DNA from: Chitinophagaceae bacterium
GTDB lineage: Bacteria > Bacteroidota > Bacteroidia > Chitinophagales > Chitinophagaceae
Length of the DNA stretch: 64,000 bases
Direction of reading: 5' to 3'
NCBI GenBank assembly: GCA_018335935.1
Contig: JAGXRG010000063.1
Location: forward strand, 1-64,000
Of the stretch, positions 25,834-34,732 are shown one piece after another; the first letter of the stretch is position 1, and each line of letters starts with the position of its first letter. The notes under the pieces were generated by a model, which had not been told where the DNA came from, searched no databases, and saw only the letters and a list, made by a program, of their open reading frames with translations. Made by a program: the position numbers and the translations under genes.

Positions 25834-27340
25834 AGCGATATTAAGTGTTTACGATAAATCTAATTTAGAAACTATTGCCCTTGCATTAATACAAAATAAT
25901 ATTGAACTATTAGCTACTGGTGGTACACTAAAATTTTTACAAGAAAAAAATATTGAAGTAACAGATGTAACTTCTGTAACCAATTTCCCTGAAATGCTTG
26001 ATGGCAGAGTAAAAACACTAGATCCAAAATTATTTGCTGGGATTTTATATAAAAGAAATAATGAACAACATCAAACAACAATAGAAAATCATCAATTAGT
26101 AACAATAGATTATGTCATTGTGAATTTGTATCCATTTTTTGAAAAACAAAAAGAAAATTTATCTCATGAAGCATTAATTGAGTTCATAGATATTGGTGGA
26201 CCCTCATTACTAAGAGCAGCAGCTAAAAATTATTTTGATGTAACTGTACTAACTGATGTTGATGATTATAAAATTGTAGTAGAAGAGATTGCAGAACATA
26301 AAAGTACTTTGATTAGTACTCGAAAACGATTGGCAGCAAAAGTGTTTAACCTAACATCAGCTTATGATGCATCAATTGCTAATTATTTAAACGAAGAGCC
26401 ATTTCCAAAATATTTCAATGCCAGTTTTGAACGTAAAGAAATATTACGTTATGGAGAAAATCCTCATCAACAAGCTGCAGTGTATACCAACTTATCAGAA
26501 AAAGAAAATATTAATGCTTGGCAACAAATTCAAGGAAAAGAATTATCGTACAATAATTATAGAGATATACAAGCTGCTATAAGTGTGGTGAATGAATTTC
26601 ATCAACCCACTTGTTGTGCAGTAAAACACAATACACCCTGTGGTGTAGCACAAGCATCAAATGATTTAGAGGCTTATTCAAAAGCTTATAATGCAGACCC
26701 AGTATCTATATTTGGTGGCATTGTTGCATTTAATACTACTGTTACAAAAGCTACTGCAGAAAAGTTAAATGAAATTTTTCTTGAAGTCATAATTGCTCCA
26801 CAATTTGAAGCTGAAGCTTTAGAAATCTTTGCAAAGAAAAAGAACTTAAGAGTATTGCAAATTCCAAAACAGCAAATCACACATCCAAATATTATTTCAA
26901 TTGATGGGGGATTGTTAGTGCAAACAAAAGATAATATTAATTCTTACGAATTGAATTGTGTTACTCAACAACAACCATCACAAGAACAAATTGAACAATT
27001 AGTTTTTGCTCAGAATATTGTAAAACACTGCTCTTCAAATGCAATTGTATTAGTAAACGAATGGGCAACTGTGGGAATTGGCAGTGGACAAACCAGCAGA
27101 ATTGATGCATTAAAACAAGCCATTCAACAAGCCCAAGAAAATAAAACAAATTTAGCTGAATGTGTTTTAGCTTCTGATGCGTTTTTTCCTTTTGATGATA
27201 TAGTAAATATTTGTGCATCACATAGCATAAAAGCTATCATTCAACCAGGTGGATCAATAAAAGATAAAGACTCTATTGAAGCTTGCAACAAACATAACAT
27301 AGCTATGCTGTTTACAGGCATTCGTCATTTTAAACATTAA
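25820..27340 (+). CDS. purH: Bifunctional AICAR transformylase / IMP cyclohydrolase
   Basis: It catalyses the last two steps to IMP. The 506-residue protein has an N-terminal cyclohydrolase (MGS fold: LLATGGTLKFL, GRVKTLDPKLFAGIL) and a C-terminal transformylase (LRYGENPHQQAAVY, CCAVKHNTPCGVA, GIGSGQTSRIDA). Its start lies inside the 3' end of purN; purD follows after 3 bases. Confidence 0.97.
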   Translation: MKKNKAILSVYDKSNLETIALALIQNNIELLATGGTLKFLQEKNIEVTDVTSVTNFPEMLDGRVKTLDPKLFAGILYKRNNEQHQTTIENHQLVTIDYVIVNLYPFFEKQKENLSHEALIEFIDIGGPSLLRAAAKNYFDVTVLTDVDDYKIVVEEIAEHKSTLISTRKRLAAKVFNLTSAYDASIANYLNEEPFPKYFNASFERKEILRYGENPHQQAAVYTNLSEKENINAWQQIQGKELSYNNYRDIQAAISVVNEFHQPTCCAVKHNTPCGVAQASNDLEAYSKAYNADPVSIFGGIVAFNTTVTKATAEKLNEIFLEVIIAPQFEAEALEIFAKKKNLRVLQIPKQQITHPNIISIDGGLLVQTKDNINSYELNCVTQQQPSQEQIEQLVFAQNIVKHCSSNAIVLVNEWATVGIGSGQTSRIDALKQAIQQAQENKTNLAECVLASDAFFPFDDIVNICASHSIKAIIQPGGSIKDKDSIEACNKHNIAMLFTGIRHFKH

Positions 27341-27343
27341 ACC

Positions 27344-28579
27344 ATGAAAGTTTTAATTATTGGTAATGGAGGAAGAGAACATGCAATTGGTGCTAAGCTT
27401 AAACAACATCATGATAATATAGAATTATTTTTTGCAAAAGGCAATGGAGGGACTGAATCTATTGGTACCAATATTAATTTAACTGAAGTCAACGAAATTG
27501 TACACTTTGCAAAAGACTTACAAATAGACATCACTATTGTAGGTTCTGAAGCTTTATTAGTGCAAGGAATAGTAGATTCATTTCATCAATATGGATTGAA
27601 GATTTTAGGTCCAAATAAAAAAGCAGCTCAATTAGAAGGTGATAAAGCATTTGCAAAACAATTCATGTTACAACATGGTATAAGAACTGCAAAACATCAA
27701 GCATTTACAAATGCAAAAACAGCAATTGATTATGTTACTTATCAAAAATTTCCATTAGTTATAAAAGCTACAGGATTAGCAGCAGGTAAAGGCGTTTGTA
27801 TTGCACAAAATTTTAAAGAAGCTTGCGATTACATTAATGATATTCTTTTAAATAAAATTTTTGGTGATGCTGGTAATGAAATTGTAATTGAAGAATTTTT
27901 AGATGGCTTTGAAGTTTCTGTACTTTCCATCTTCAACAAAAAAAATATTTACCCATTCATTTCTGCCAAAGATCATAAGAAAATTTTTGAAGGCGATAAA
28001 GGACCAAACACTGGTGGTATGGGTGCTATAGCTCCTAACCCTTTATATACTTCAAATATTCAACAAGATTTTGAAAAGAATATTTTACAACCCACTTTAA
28101 AAGGGCTGTTACAAGATGATTTAATTTTTTCGGGCATCATATTTTTTGGCTTAATGGTAGTAAATAATGAATGTTATTTATTAGAGTATAATTTAAGAAT
28201 GGGTGATCCCGAAACACAAACTGTTTTACCTCTATTAAATACAGATTTATTAAAAGTTGTTGAAGACGCCATTGATGGAAACGCAATAACACTCGATTGG
28301 AAGCATGAACATAGTTGTTGCATTGTTGCAGCATCTGATGGTTATCCTGGAAATTATGAAACAGGCAAATCAATTACAGGTCTCAATAAAATTTCTACTC
28401 CATATTTTATTGCAGGAGCAAATAAAATTGATAACAAATTTGAAACTAATGGTGGTAGAGTTTTAAATATAGTTGCAACATCAGACAGTTTACATGAAGC
28501 TAAAAACAAAGCCTACGAGGCCGTTCATCAAATTCATTTTGATGGAATGTATTATAGAAAAGATATTGGATTGATTTAA
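27344..28579 (+). CDS. purD: Phosphoribosylamine-glycine ligase (GARS)
   Basis: This ATP-grasp ligase joins phosphoribosylamine and glycine. At 411 residues it begins KVLIIGNGGREHAI and has FPLVIKATGLAAGKGV, GPNTGGMGAIAPNPL and LLEYNLRMGDPETQ, all PurD landmarks. It is the last pur gene of the run. PurE/PurK and PurB are absent from this window. Confidence 0.97.
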   Translation: MKVLIIGNGGREHAIGAKLKQHHDNIELFFAKGNGGTESIGTNINLTEVNEIVHFAKDLQIDITIVGSEALLVQGIVDSFHQYGLKILGPNKKAAQLEGDKAFAKQFMLQHGIRTAKHQAFTNAKTAIDYVTYQKFPLVIKATGLAAGKGVCIAQNFKEACDYINDILLNKIFGDAGNEIVIEEFLDGFEVSVLSIFNKKNIYPFISAKDHKKIFEGDKGPNTGGMGAIAPNPLYTSNIQQDFEKNILQPTLKGLLQDDLIFSGIIFFGLMVVNNECYLLEYNLRMGDPETQTVLPLLNTDLLKVVEDAIDGNAITLDWKHEHSCCIVAASDGYPGNYETGKSITGLNKISTPYFIAGANKIDNKFETNGGRVLNIVATSDSLHEAKNKAYEAVHQIHFDGMYYRKDIGLI

Positions 28580-28611
28580 ATACTAGCTTAGCAAATAGAC
28601 AAAACTATTGC

Positions 28612-30021
28612 ATGGCACTTTTTACTTACAAGCTTAAAGATTATATTCAAATCATTAAGCAATCTCTCAAAGGAGGCAATCACGATTTTACAGAAGGCAA
28701 TCTAAAAAAAGCAATTGTTCTTTTAGCCATTCCCATGATTTTAGAATTGAGTTTAGAATCAGTATTTGCTGTTGTAGATATGTTTTTTGTAGGAAAACTT
28801 GGTGATGCAGCCATTGCTACTGTTGGTTTAACAGAAGCAGCTATTACAATTATTTATTCATTAGCTATTGGTTTAAGTACAGCTGCAACTGCAATGATTG
28901 CTAGAAGAATTGGCGAAAAAAATCCAGATGCTGCTGCACATGCTGCAGTTCAAGCTATTGTTATTTCATTAATTTTTACGGTTATATTAAGTATTACAGG
29001 AATTGTTTTTGCTGCAGATATTTTAAGACTAATGGGTGCCCAACCTGAAGTGATTGAACAAGGTACCATTTTTACTCAAATTATGTTAGGTGGAAGTGTT
29101 GCCATTATTATGTTATTTCTGATTAATGGAATTTTTAGAGGTGCTGGAAATGCTGCTATGGCCATGAAAAGTTTGTGGTTGGCCAGTTTATTAAACATTA
29201 TTTTATGTCCTTTATTAATTTATGGAATTGGCCCATTTGAAGGATTTGGGTTAAAAGGTGCAGCAATTGCAACAACTATTGGTAGAAGCTGTGGTGTGTT
29301 GTACCAATGTTATTTTTTATTTATTGGAAAAGGCATGATACAAATTACTAAAAAACATTTAGGAATAGATGTTGAAGTGATTAAAGGATTAATTAAAATT
29401 GCTTGGCCTGCAACTTTTCAGTTTATTATAGCATCTGGTAGTTGGATTATTATGGCAAAACTTGTTGCTGAAACTGGTGGCACTATTGCATCTGCGGGTT
29501 ATCAAATTGCCATAAGAAATGTGGTGTTTTTTATTTTACCAGCTTGGGGTTTAAGTAATGCAGCTGCAACTTTAGTTGGGCAAAATCTAGGTGCCAAACA
29601 ACCCGAACGAGCTGAAAAAAGTGTGTGGTTAACGGCAAAGTATAATGCTATTTTTATGGGATTGGTAACATTAATATTTATCTTCTTCTCACGAAATATT
29701 ATTGGAATTTTCTCTACAGAAAAAGCAGTGGTTGATTATGGTACCAGCTCATTACAAATTATAGCGAGTGGGTATATTTTTTATGGTGTAGGTATGGTTA
29801 TGGTTCAAGCTTTAAATGGTGCAGGAGATACCAAAACACCAACTTGGATAAATATTATTTGTTTTTGGTTGTTTCAAATTCCATTGGCTTATGTATTAGC
29901 AAAAGTACTTAATTGGGGACCACAAGGAGCTTTTTGGTCTATCCCAATTGCTGAATCATTAATTGCAGTTGTTGCTTTATATTATTTTAAAAAAGGGAAA
30001 TGGAAGTTGGTGAATGTGTAA
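28612..30021 (+). CDS. MATE-family efflux transporter
   Basis: This 469-residue inner-membrane protein has about twelve helices in two related halves, with the MATE signature MILELSLESVFAVVDMFFVGKLG in the first half and the matching NGAGDTKTPTW in the second. MATE proteins export organic cations or drugs against Na+ or H+. It starts 32 bases after purD on the same strand, with no terminator seen, so read-through from the purine operon is possible. Whether it exports a purine-related compound is unknown. Confidence 0.92.
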   Translation: MALFTYKLKDYIQIIKQSLKGGNHDFTEGNLKKAIVLLAIPMILELSLESVFAVVDMFFVGKLGDAAIATVGLTEAAITIIYSLAIGLSTAATAMIARRIGEKNPDAAAHAAVQAIVISLIFTVILSITGIVFAADILRLMGAQPEVIEQGTIFTQIMLGGSVAIIMLFLINGIFRGAGNAAMAMKSLWLASLLNIILCPLLIYGIGPFEGFGLKGAAIATTIGRSCGVLYQCYFLFIGKGMIQITKKHLGIDVEVIKGLIKIAWPATFQFIIASGSWIIMAKLVAETGGTIASAGYQIAIRNVVFFILPAWGLSNAAATLVGQNLGAKQPERAEKSVWLTAKYNAIFMGLVTLIFIFFSRNIIGIFSTEKAVVDYGTSSLQIIASGYIFYGVGMVMVQALNGAGDTKTPTWINIICFWLFQIPLAYVLAKVLNWGPQGAFWSIPIAESLIAVVALYYFKKGKWKLVNV

Positions 30022-30026
30022 TTATA

Positions 30027-31931
30027 CTACTTTACAAAAACAATTTTTACTCTATCTGCTTTATAAATAGTTTCAAAATATTTTACTAACTCAGTATAAT
30101 CTTCCTTAGGAAATCTGCCACTTTTTTGTTCATGATTTCGATAGTAGTATAATTTATTATCGATGACTTTGATGGAGCTTTGGTATTTACCAAATTTGGT
30201 TTCCATAGAAACCTTTGCTGGTAAGGCTTCAACGGTATAACCAGCAGGAACTTCTATTTCAACAGAATCAATATCATGAAATTCTGTTTGTAATTGTATA
30301 TCATATTTTCTAGAAGAATCTGCTGTAAGTTTCTTGTTAGATTTGGTCATAATATTTGGCATAATAAACATTCTTCTTCCTGTAACAGTTGCATAACTAT
30401 TTGCTAAAATTTTTAAATTTTCTTGTATTGCAGGAATTTTTGTATTGATTTCAGAATAATTAAAATCATCAATTTCATACATCGCTAATTTTAAAACTTC
30501 ATTTAAATATTCTTTCAATTTATCTTTAGATAATCCTTTAATGATTTGATGATAACCATCTTGCTGTAATCCATGATACTCAGATTTGGAATCAATCTGC
30601 AAATTTCCTTTATCATCTAATTTTCCTTTTATATTTCTTACTTGCAAATTATCTTTAATATTATATACAGGTGTTCTCACTAAAGTTCCACCATTCTCAT
30701 CCACTAATAATGCAGGTCTATCACAAGTAAAATCACTTAAATAACCTGCTTGAAGTGTTTGGCTGGTACACTCTAACCACATAGTATCATTCTGAAGAGG
30801 GGTACACAAAATCACATGGTTAAATTGATTAGAGGGAAAATCTGTATTAAAATAGGTTGCTCCTCTCCCTGCTTTTATAATAGTATAATAAGAATTGATG
30901 CCTGCTTCTTTTAAAATACTATACATATAGTTAGATAAAGCTTTACAATCACCATAACGCTTGGTTGCTACGTCTTTTGCAGGAAATGGTTTTAAACCTC
31001 CAATACCTAATTGTATACTGATATAACGAGTATTTTCTTGCATGAACTGATACAATTTAGCAACCTTTTCTCTTTTATCTTGAATAGGGTCAGCTATGGC
31101 ATGCACTGTTTGAATAATGCTTGGTGGCAATTCATCTTTTCCTTGTTTAAGATCATAAATAAATTTTCCAAAGTCTTTCCAACTAGTCATGTTTCCCTTG
31201 AAATCATCCATTTGAAATTCTGATGGGGCAAATAAAACTGTTGGTGTAATTTCTGACCAACGTGGAGAATAAGGCTCATCTATTAAAGCAGGTAAGTTTT
31301 TAATTGACCATGTTAAAGATTTATTTTCCTTTACCATAGACTCTACCGGAGGCTGTGAATAGTTAAACACTTTATACCTGAGGGAATAATCTTGGGGGAA
31401 TAAAACTGTAAAATTACTCTGTTCCACTGAAAGTTGTTCAGCAGCTTGAGGTTGCCATGCAGGAAAAGAAAATGTATAACTTTTATTGGTTTCAATTATA
31501 TATTCAATTGTATAGGGATAAATTCTGTGATAAAAATTGTGTTTCTTAAATCTAGAATCATCCATTAAATTCCCGCCATCTACACCACTAATATCTTGAG
31601 TGTCTTTTTTCTTTATTTTTTTTAAAGTTTTTCCATCAGCATCATATAAAAACCCTTCAATAGAAATAATATCTGTAAACTTATCATAGTATTCATACAA
31701 TTGTGCCCAGTCTTCTCCTTTCTCATCTAAAATTGTTATAGCATAATGATTGGTATATCTATAACCTATAATTCCATTAATTTCTAATTTCATTTCATCT
31801 AACCTAACAACAGCATGTGCATTTTTTAATAATGAAGCATCAATTTTTGAAACAGCAAAATCACCTTCATTTGCTAATATTACTGTGGTTAACCAAAATA
31901 TATTAATTGTTGAGAGCAAGATTTTTTTCAT
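30027..31931 (-). CDS. DUF3857/transglutaminase-fold protein, apparently active
   Basis: The 634-residue exported protein has a signal peptide (about 1-20), a DUF3857 domain (about 40-225) and a transglutaminase-like domain (about 270-400). The C-terminus is beta-rich. The papain-like set is present: Cys329 in KRYGDCKALS, His372 in FNHVIL, and an acidic residue at about 387 (WLECTS, where Asp is usual). It lies 5 bases after the paralogous gene 31937-33940 and is convergent with the MATE gene. Function in this family is not established; crosslinking or peptidase activity in the periplasm is possible. Confidence 0.85.
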   Translation of the reverse strand: MKKILLSTINIFWLTTVILANEGDFAVSKIDASLLKNAHAVVRLDEMKLEINGIIGYRYTNHYAITILDEKGEDWAQLYEYYDKFTDIISIEGFLYDADGKTLKKIKKKDTQDISGVDGGNLMDDSRFKKHNFYHRIYPYTIEYIIETNKSYTFSFPAWQPQAAEQLSVEQSNFTVLFPQDYSLRYKVFNYSQPPVESMVKENKSLTWSIKNLPALIDEPYSPRWSEITPTVLFAPSEFQMDDFKGNMTSWKDFGKFIYDLKQGKDELPPSIIQTVHAIADPIQDKREKVAKLYQFMQENTRYISIQLGIGGLKPFPAKDVATKRYGDCKALSNYMYSILKEAGINSYYTIIKAGRGATYFNTDFPSNQFNHVILCTPLQNDTMWLECTSQTLQAGYLSDFTCDRPALLVDENGGTLVRTPVYNIKDNLQVRNIKGKLDDKGNLQIDSKSEYHGLQQDGYHQIIKGLSKDKLKEYLNEVLKLAMYEIDDFNYSEINTKIPAIQENLKILANSYATVTGRRMFIMPNIMTKSNKKLTADSSRKYDIQLQTEFHDIDSVEIEVPAGYTVEALPAKVSMETKFGKYQSSIKVIDNKLYYYRNHEQKSGRFPKEDYTELVKYFETIYKADRVKIVFVK

Positions 31932-31936
31932 AAAGA

Positions 31937-33940
31937 TTAGCTTTTCTTTTTGAATACAATTTGTTCACTTTGCTTTTTGATGATGTAGTTAAAAAACTCT
32001 CTTAAACCTTCATACTCATCTGGCATAAAAAGGGTTCGTGATAATTTAACTCTTGATTTTAGATAGATGGTTCCTTCTGATTGACTTACTCTGTATTCAA
32101 AAACACCATCTCCTCTTTCATTTAATTTAACTTTGGTTTGCTTAGGAAGTTCGTCAATCACATAACCTTTGGGTACTTCTAAACTGAGCATAAACGTTTC
32201 ATCTATGGTGTAAGGCATTTCTACAGGATATAATCTGGTTGCAGATTTAAAAGGATTGTCTTTATAGGCTTCACTAAACATTGGATTAAAATATACAACC
32301 CCCTCATCATCTGTTTTCAATTCAATATCATACTTAATTCTTAAAGGTTGTTCATAAATATTTATTGAATCTATTTCAAAATTTTTCAGGACTACTTCAG
32401 ATATATAGCCTTTTTTAATATCATTTATTATGCTTTCATTTCCACTTTCTTTTATTTTATTTCTTAATCTGAACGATTCATAGTAGCCTAATTCGTGCTT
32501 TGCATTGCCCATTAACTCTCCTTCTTTCTCTCCATTTATTAATAGAATGGAAGTCAACTTACTTTCTTTTAAAGAATCAGCATCAAAATTGATGGGTGTA
32601 GCATATGGTGTAATTACTCTTGCCTCACCATTATACATATTGGAACTAAGTTTGCCAAAACCCATACGTGGAATACTCGCATCTAAATATATAAATTCAT
32701 TATCGAGAGTAAGTTCACAAATCACATAATTAAATCTATCCATGATAGGATAGGTTGCATATACTTTTCCATGAGACCGTGTGCTAAGCAATACTGGATT
32801 AGCATTTAAACCAACTTTTTTTAACATGGCGGTTAGCAGTAAATTAATTTCAGCTTCATTTCCATTTTTATTTTTTAAAATTGTTTTTAATGGGGTTCGT
32901 AAATATTTACTATTGTAATTGGTACAGGTAAAATTATCTCGAACAAAAGCAAATATTTTTTTTGCCTTTTCCATGTTGGTTTTGGCATTTGCAGTTATAT
33001 CATTAATAACATCATTTAAAAAATTATTGTCTTTTGATAATTCTGCTCCAAAATCTTCATCTTTTAAAAGCGATGCACAAACTTGTGGCCAAGACCCCAT
33101 AACATTTCTTGCTGTTAATGGATACCTATATTCAGCCAATTGAAACTCTATACTCGCCAAATGATTTTTTAGGGTAGATGTGTAAGTTTCTTCCTTTAAA
33201 GCAGGTACATTTTTCATTACCCATTTGAAATCTGTAACATTAGCATTAAATTGAGATCTTTCAGCATTACCTGTTCCGCTAACATCTGAAACAACGAACG
33301 TTCCTGCCCTGTCTACTTTTGTTGCTTGAAAAAATGGTAAATAACCATGTGAGAGTTTTACATAGTAAAAAAATTCTGGCATACTTACATTGTATTCACT
33401 CCATAAACAAGGGTATTGACCTTGAAAATCCCATGGTTGAAGATTGAATAAAAAGTCTGATACTAATTTATATTCAAATTCTATAATTGAACCTTCTTTT
33501 ATGTTGGGGAAAGTGAACTTTTTAACATGCAGATTTTTACTGATAACATCTTTAAAAATACCAGATTTTTCAAGTTTAGTTTCTACAACTTTTCCATTTT
33601 CTAGATTATAAGTTACAGCTTTCAAGCCCTGCAAATCTTCTTCCATACCGCCATTAGAATAAATTCCAATTTCAACATTAGCAGCATCGTAACCATTTTT
33701 ATTTAAAATATGAATGCGTTTATGCCTCTTAAATTCTAGTGAGAACCAACCTTTATAATTGCCCACTATTTCAGTACTACCAATATCAGATAACACAATG
33801 GCATTGGCATTGCTATCTATACTATAAACTTTATTTTCAAAGTCTTCAGTATAAATTTTTCCGAATTTAATTGTTGATTTTTCTTGAGCATAGTTAAAAC
33901 TAACAACTATACATAATACAGCGGTTAATAGGCATTTCAT
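31937..33940 (-). CDS. DUF3857/transglutaminase-fold protein, catalytic residues missing
   Basis: This 667-residue exported protein (signal peptide to about 18) has the same plan as its downstream neighbour: DUF3857 domain, transglutaminase-like domain and a beta-rich end. At the catalytic cysteine site it reads KNGNEAEINLL (358-368), with no Cys. The histidine position is Tyr405 (DRFNYVIC); only the final Asp (YLDAS) remains. It is therefore probably a non-catalytic partner or binding protein. The two genes sit 5 bases apart and must be co-transcribed. Confidence 0.85.
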   Translation of the reverse strand: MKCLLTAVLCIVVSFNYAQEKSTIKFGKIYTEDFENKVYSIDSNANAIVLSDIGSTEIVGNYKGWFSLEFKRHKRIHILNKNGYDAANVEIGIYSNGGMEEDLQGLKAVTYNLENGKVVETKLEKSGIFKDVISKNLHVKKFTFPNIKEGSIIEFEYKLVSDFLFNLQPWDFQGQYPCLWSEYNVSMPEFFYYVKLSHGYLPFFQATKVDRAGTFVVSDVSGTGNAERSQFNANVTDFKWVMKNVPALKEETYTSTLKNHLASIEFQLAEYRYPLTARNVMGSWPQVCASLLKDEDFGAELSKDNNFLNDVINDITANAKTNMEKAKKIFAFVRDNFTCTNYNSKYLRTPLKTILKNKNGNEAEINLLLTAMLKKVGLNANPVLLSTRSHGKVYATYPIMDRFNYVICELTLDNEFIYLDASIPRMGFGKLSSNMYNGEARVITPYATPINFDADSLKESKLTSILLINGEKEGELMGNAKHELGYYESFRLRNKIKESGNESIINDIKKGYISEVVLKNFEIDSINIYEQPLRIKYDIELKTDDEGVVYFNPMFSEAYKDNPFKSATRLYPVEMPYTIDETFMLSLEVPKGYVIDELPKQTKVKLNERGDGVFEYRVSQSEGTIYLKSRVKLSRTLFMPDEYEGLREFFNYIIKKQSEQIVFKKKS

Positions 33941-34066
33941 AATTGGAGTTAAGTTTTTGGTTAAGAGTACTTAACAATATTATTTATTTTTTATGAAATG
34001 TGAGATTAAATAGAAATAAATTTTGGCGGATTGGTAGAGATTATCCAATGTCAGAAGTAAATAATG

Positions 34067-34153
34067 CAGAGAGGAAGGGATTCGAACCCTCGAAACAGTT
34101 TCCCGTTTATACGCTTTCCAAGCGTACTCCTTCAGCCTCTCGGACACCTCTCT
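34067..34153 (-). tRNA. tRNA-Ser (anticodon GGA)
   Basis: A full class II cloverleaf is seen: acceptor arms AGAGAGG (34147-34153) and CCTCTCT (34068-34074), D-arm with GGCTGAAGG, anticodon stem TACGC/GCGTA with loop TTGGAAA (anticodon GGA, 34117-34119), a long variable arm (ACGGGAAACTGTT) and T-loop GTTCGAATC. The discriminator is G (34067), as expected for serine. CCA is not encoded. Its 5' flank on the minus strand is a copy of the 3' end of a GIY-YIG gene. Confidence 0.97.
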
Positions 34154-34192
34154 GTTTAATCAATTAAAAGTATTTTTAAAATTTAGAATAAG
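34139..34192 (-). repeat. 54-bp direct repeat, copy 1
   Basis: Identical to 34261-34314. It joins the first bases of the true tRNA-Ser to the last codons of a GIY-YIG gene (encoding LILNFKNTFN, stop). It marks a repeated tRNA/nuclease junction. Confidence 0.95.
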
Positions 34193-34217
34193 TTTCACTC
34201 TTATTCAACAATTTTAT
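34154..34217 (-). pseudogene. Internally deleted GIY-YIG unit
   Basis: On the minus strand the stretch starts like the region before and at the start of the intact GIY-YIG gene (ATTGTTGAATAAGAGTGAAAC against ...AATATGAATGAAAC). It then jumps to the gene's last 34 bases, which encode its C-terminus and stop. The bases CTT occur at both break points, so a short-homology deletion is likely. This is a small, non-coding derivative of the 34282-34551 unit. Confidence 0.8.
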
Positions 34218-34277
34218 CTAGAACCCGTTTATCCCGATTTAATCGGGACTCCTTCAACTACTCGGACACCTCTCTGT
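34202..34277 (-). repeat. 76-bp direct repeat flanking the GIY-YIG gene, copy 1
   Basis: Matches 34551-34626 at about 70 of 76 positions. It contains a tRNA-Ser 5' half and the leader of the GIY-YIG gene. Confidence 0.92.
34224..34275 (-). pseudogene. Partial tRNA-Ser copy 1 (5' half only)
   Basis: Minus-strand bases repeat tRNA-Ser from its first acceptor base through the D-arm and AAGGAGT. The anticodon arm then reads CCCGATTAAATCGGG instead of the tRNA's own, followed by ATAAACGGG of the variable arm. Sequence identity then stops; T-arm and 3' acceptor are missing. The replacement arm can fold as a 6-bp hairpin, or as a 5-bp/7-base arm with TAA in the anticodon position. Not a functional tRNA. 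Confidence 0.9.
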
Positions 34278-34281
34278 TTAA

Positions 34282-34551
34282 TCAATTAAAAGTATTTTTA
34301 AAATTTAGAATAAGATTTTCTATATAAACTCTACTTTTCTTCTTCTTTATTTCTATTTCTCTTTTAATCGCTTCAGATCTTGTTTCAAATATTTCATAAT
34401 AAACCAAATCTAATGGCCTTTTTGATGAAGTGTATTTACTTAATCCTGCATTATGTTGATTTATTCTAACAGTCAAGTTATTAGTTTGACCAACATAATA
34501 ACTCCCATCTTTTTTGCTTTGCAAAATATAAATAAAAAAAGTTTCATTCAT
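34282..34551 (-). CDS. GIY-YIG endonuclease, small stand-alone type
   Basis: This 89-residue protein is essentially one GIY-YIG domain: FIYILQSKKDGSYYVGQTNN (the YIL...YVG core), the catalytic-arginine region LTVRINQHN, a KYTSSKRPLDLVYYE segment, and a glutamate in the helix AIKREIEIKKKK. I chose ATG 34551 over upstream TTG codons because the domain starts there. Proteins of this size are common next to tRNA genes in Bacteroidota. Here the gene lies between two partial tRNA-Ser copies, and the C-terminal codons recur beside the real tRNA. A homing-like role is inferred from context. Confidence 0.9.
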   Translation of the reverse strand: MNETFFIYILQSKKDGSYYVGQTNNLTVRINQHNAGLSKYTSSKRPLDLVYYEIFETRSEAIKREIEIKKKKSRVYIENLILNFKNTFN

Positions 34552-34572
34552 ATTCAACAATTTTATATCGAT

Positions 34573-34624
34573 CCCGTTTATCCCGATTTAATCGGGACTC
34601 CTTCAGCCTCTCGGACACCTCTCT
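34573..34624 (-). pseudogene. Partial tRNA-Ser copy 2 (5' half only)
   Basis: Same structure as the copy at 34224-34275: acceptor 5' strand and D-arm identical to the true tRNA-Ser, the replaced anticodon arm CCCGATTAAATCGGG, then ATAAACGGG. It lies 22 bases upstream of the GIY-YIG ATG, so it forms the leader of that gene on the minus strand. Confidence 0.9.
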
Positions 34625-34732
34625 GTAAATTTAAGATTTGTTGATTTAAGATTTACGATTTCCCACATGGGCTTTTTTGCAAATCATAATTAATAAAACC
34701 TTTAAAATGTCTGCGAAAATAGTATTGTAATT

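Noticed and set aside
34224-34624. Two additional tRNA genes
   Set aside because: Only the 5' half and a replaced anticodon arm are present; T-arm and 3' acceptor strand are missing.
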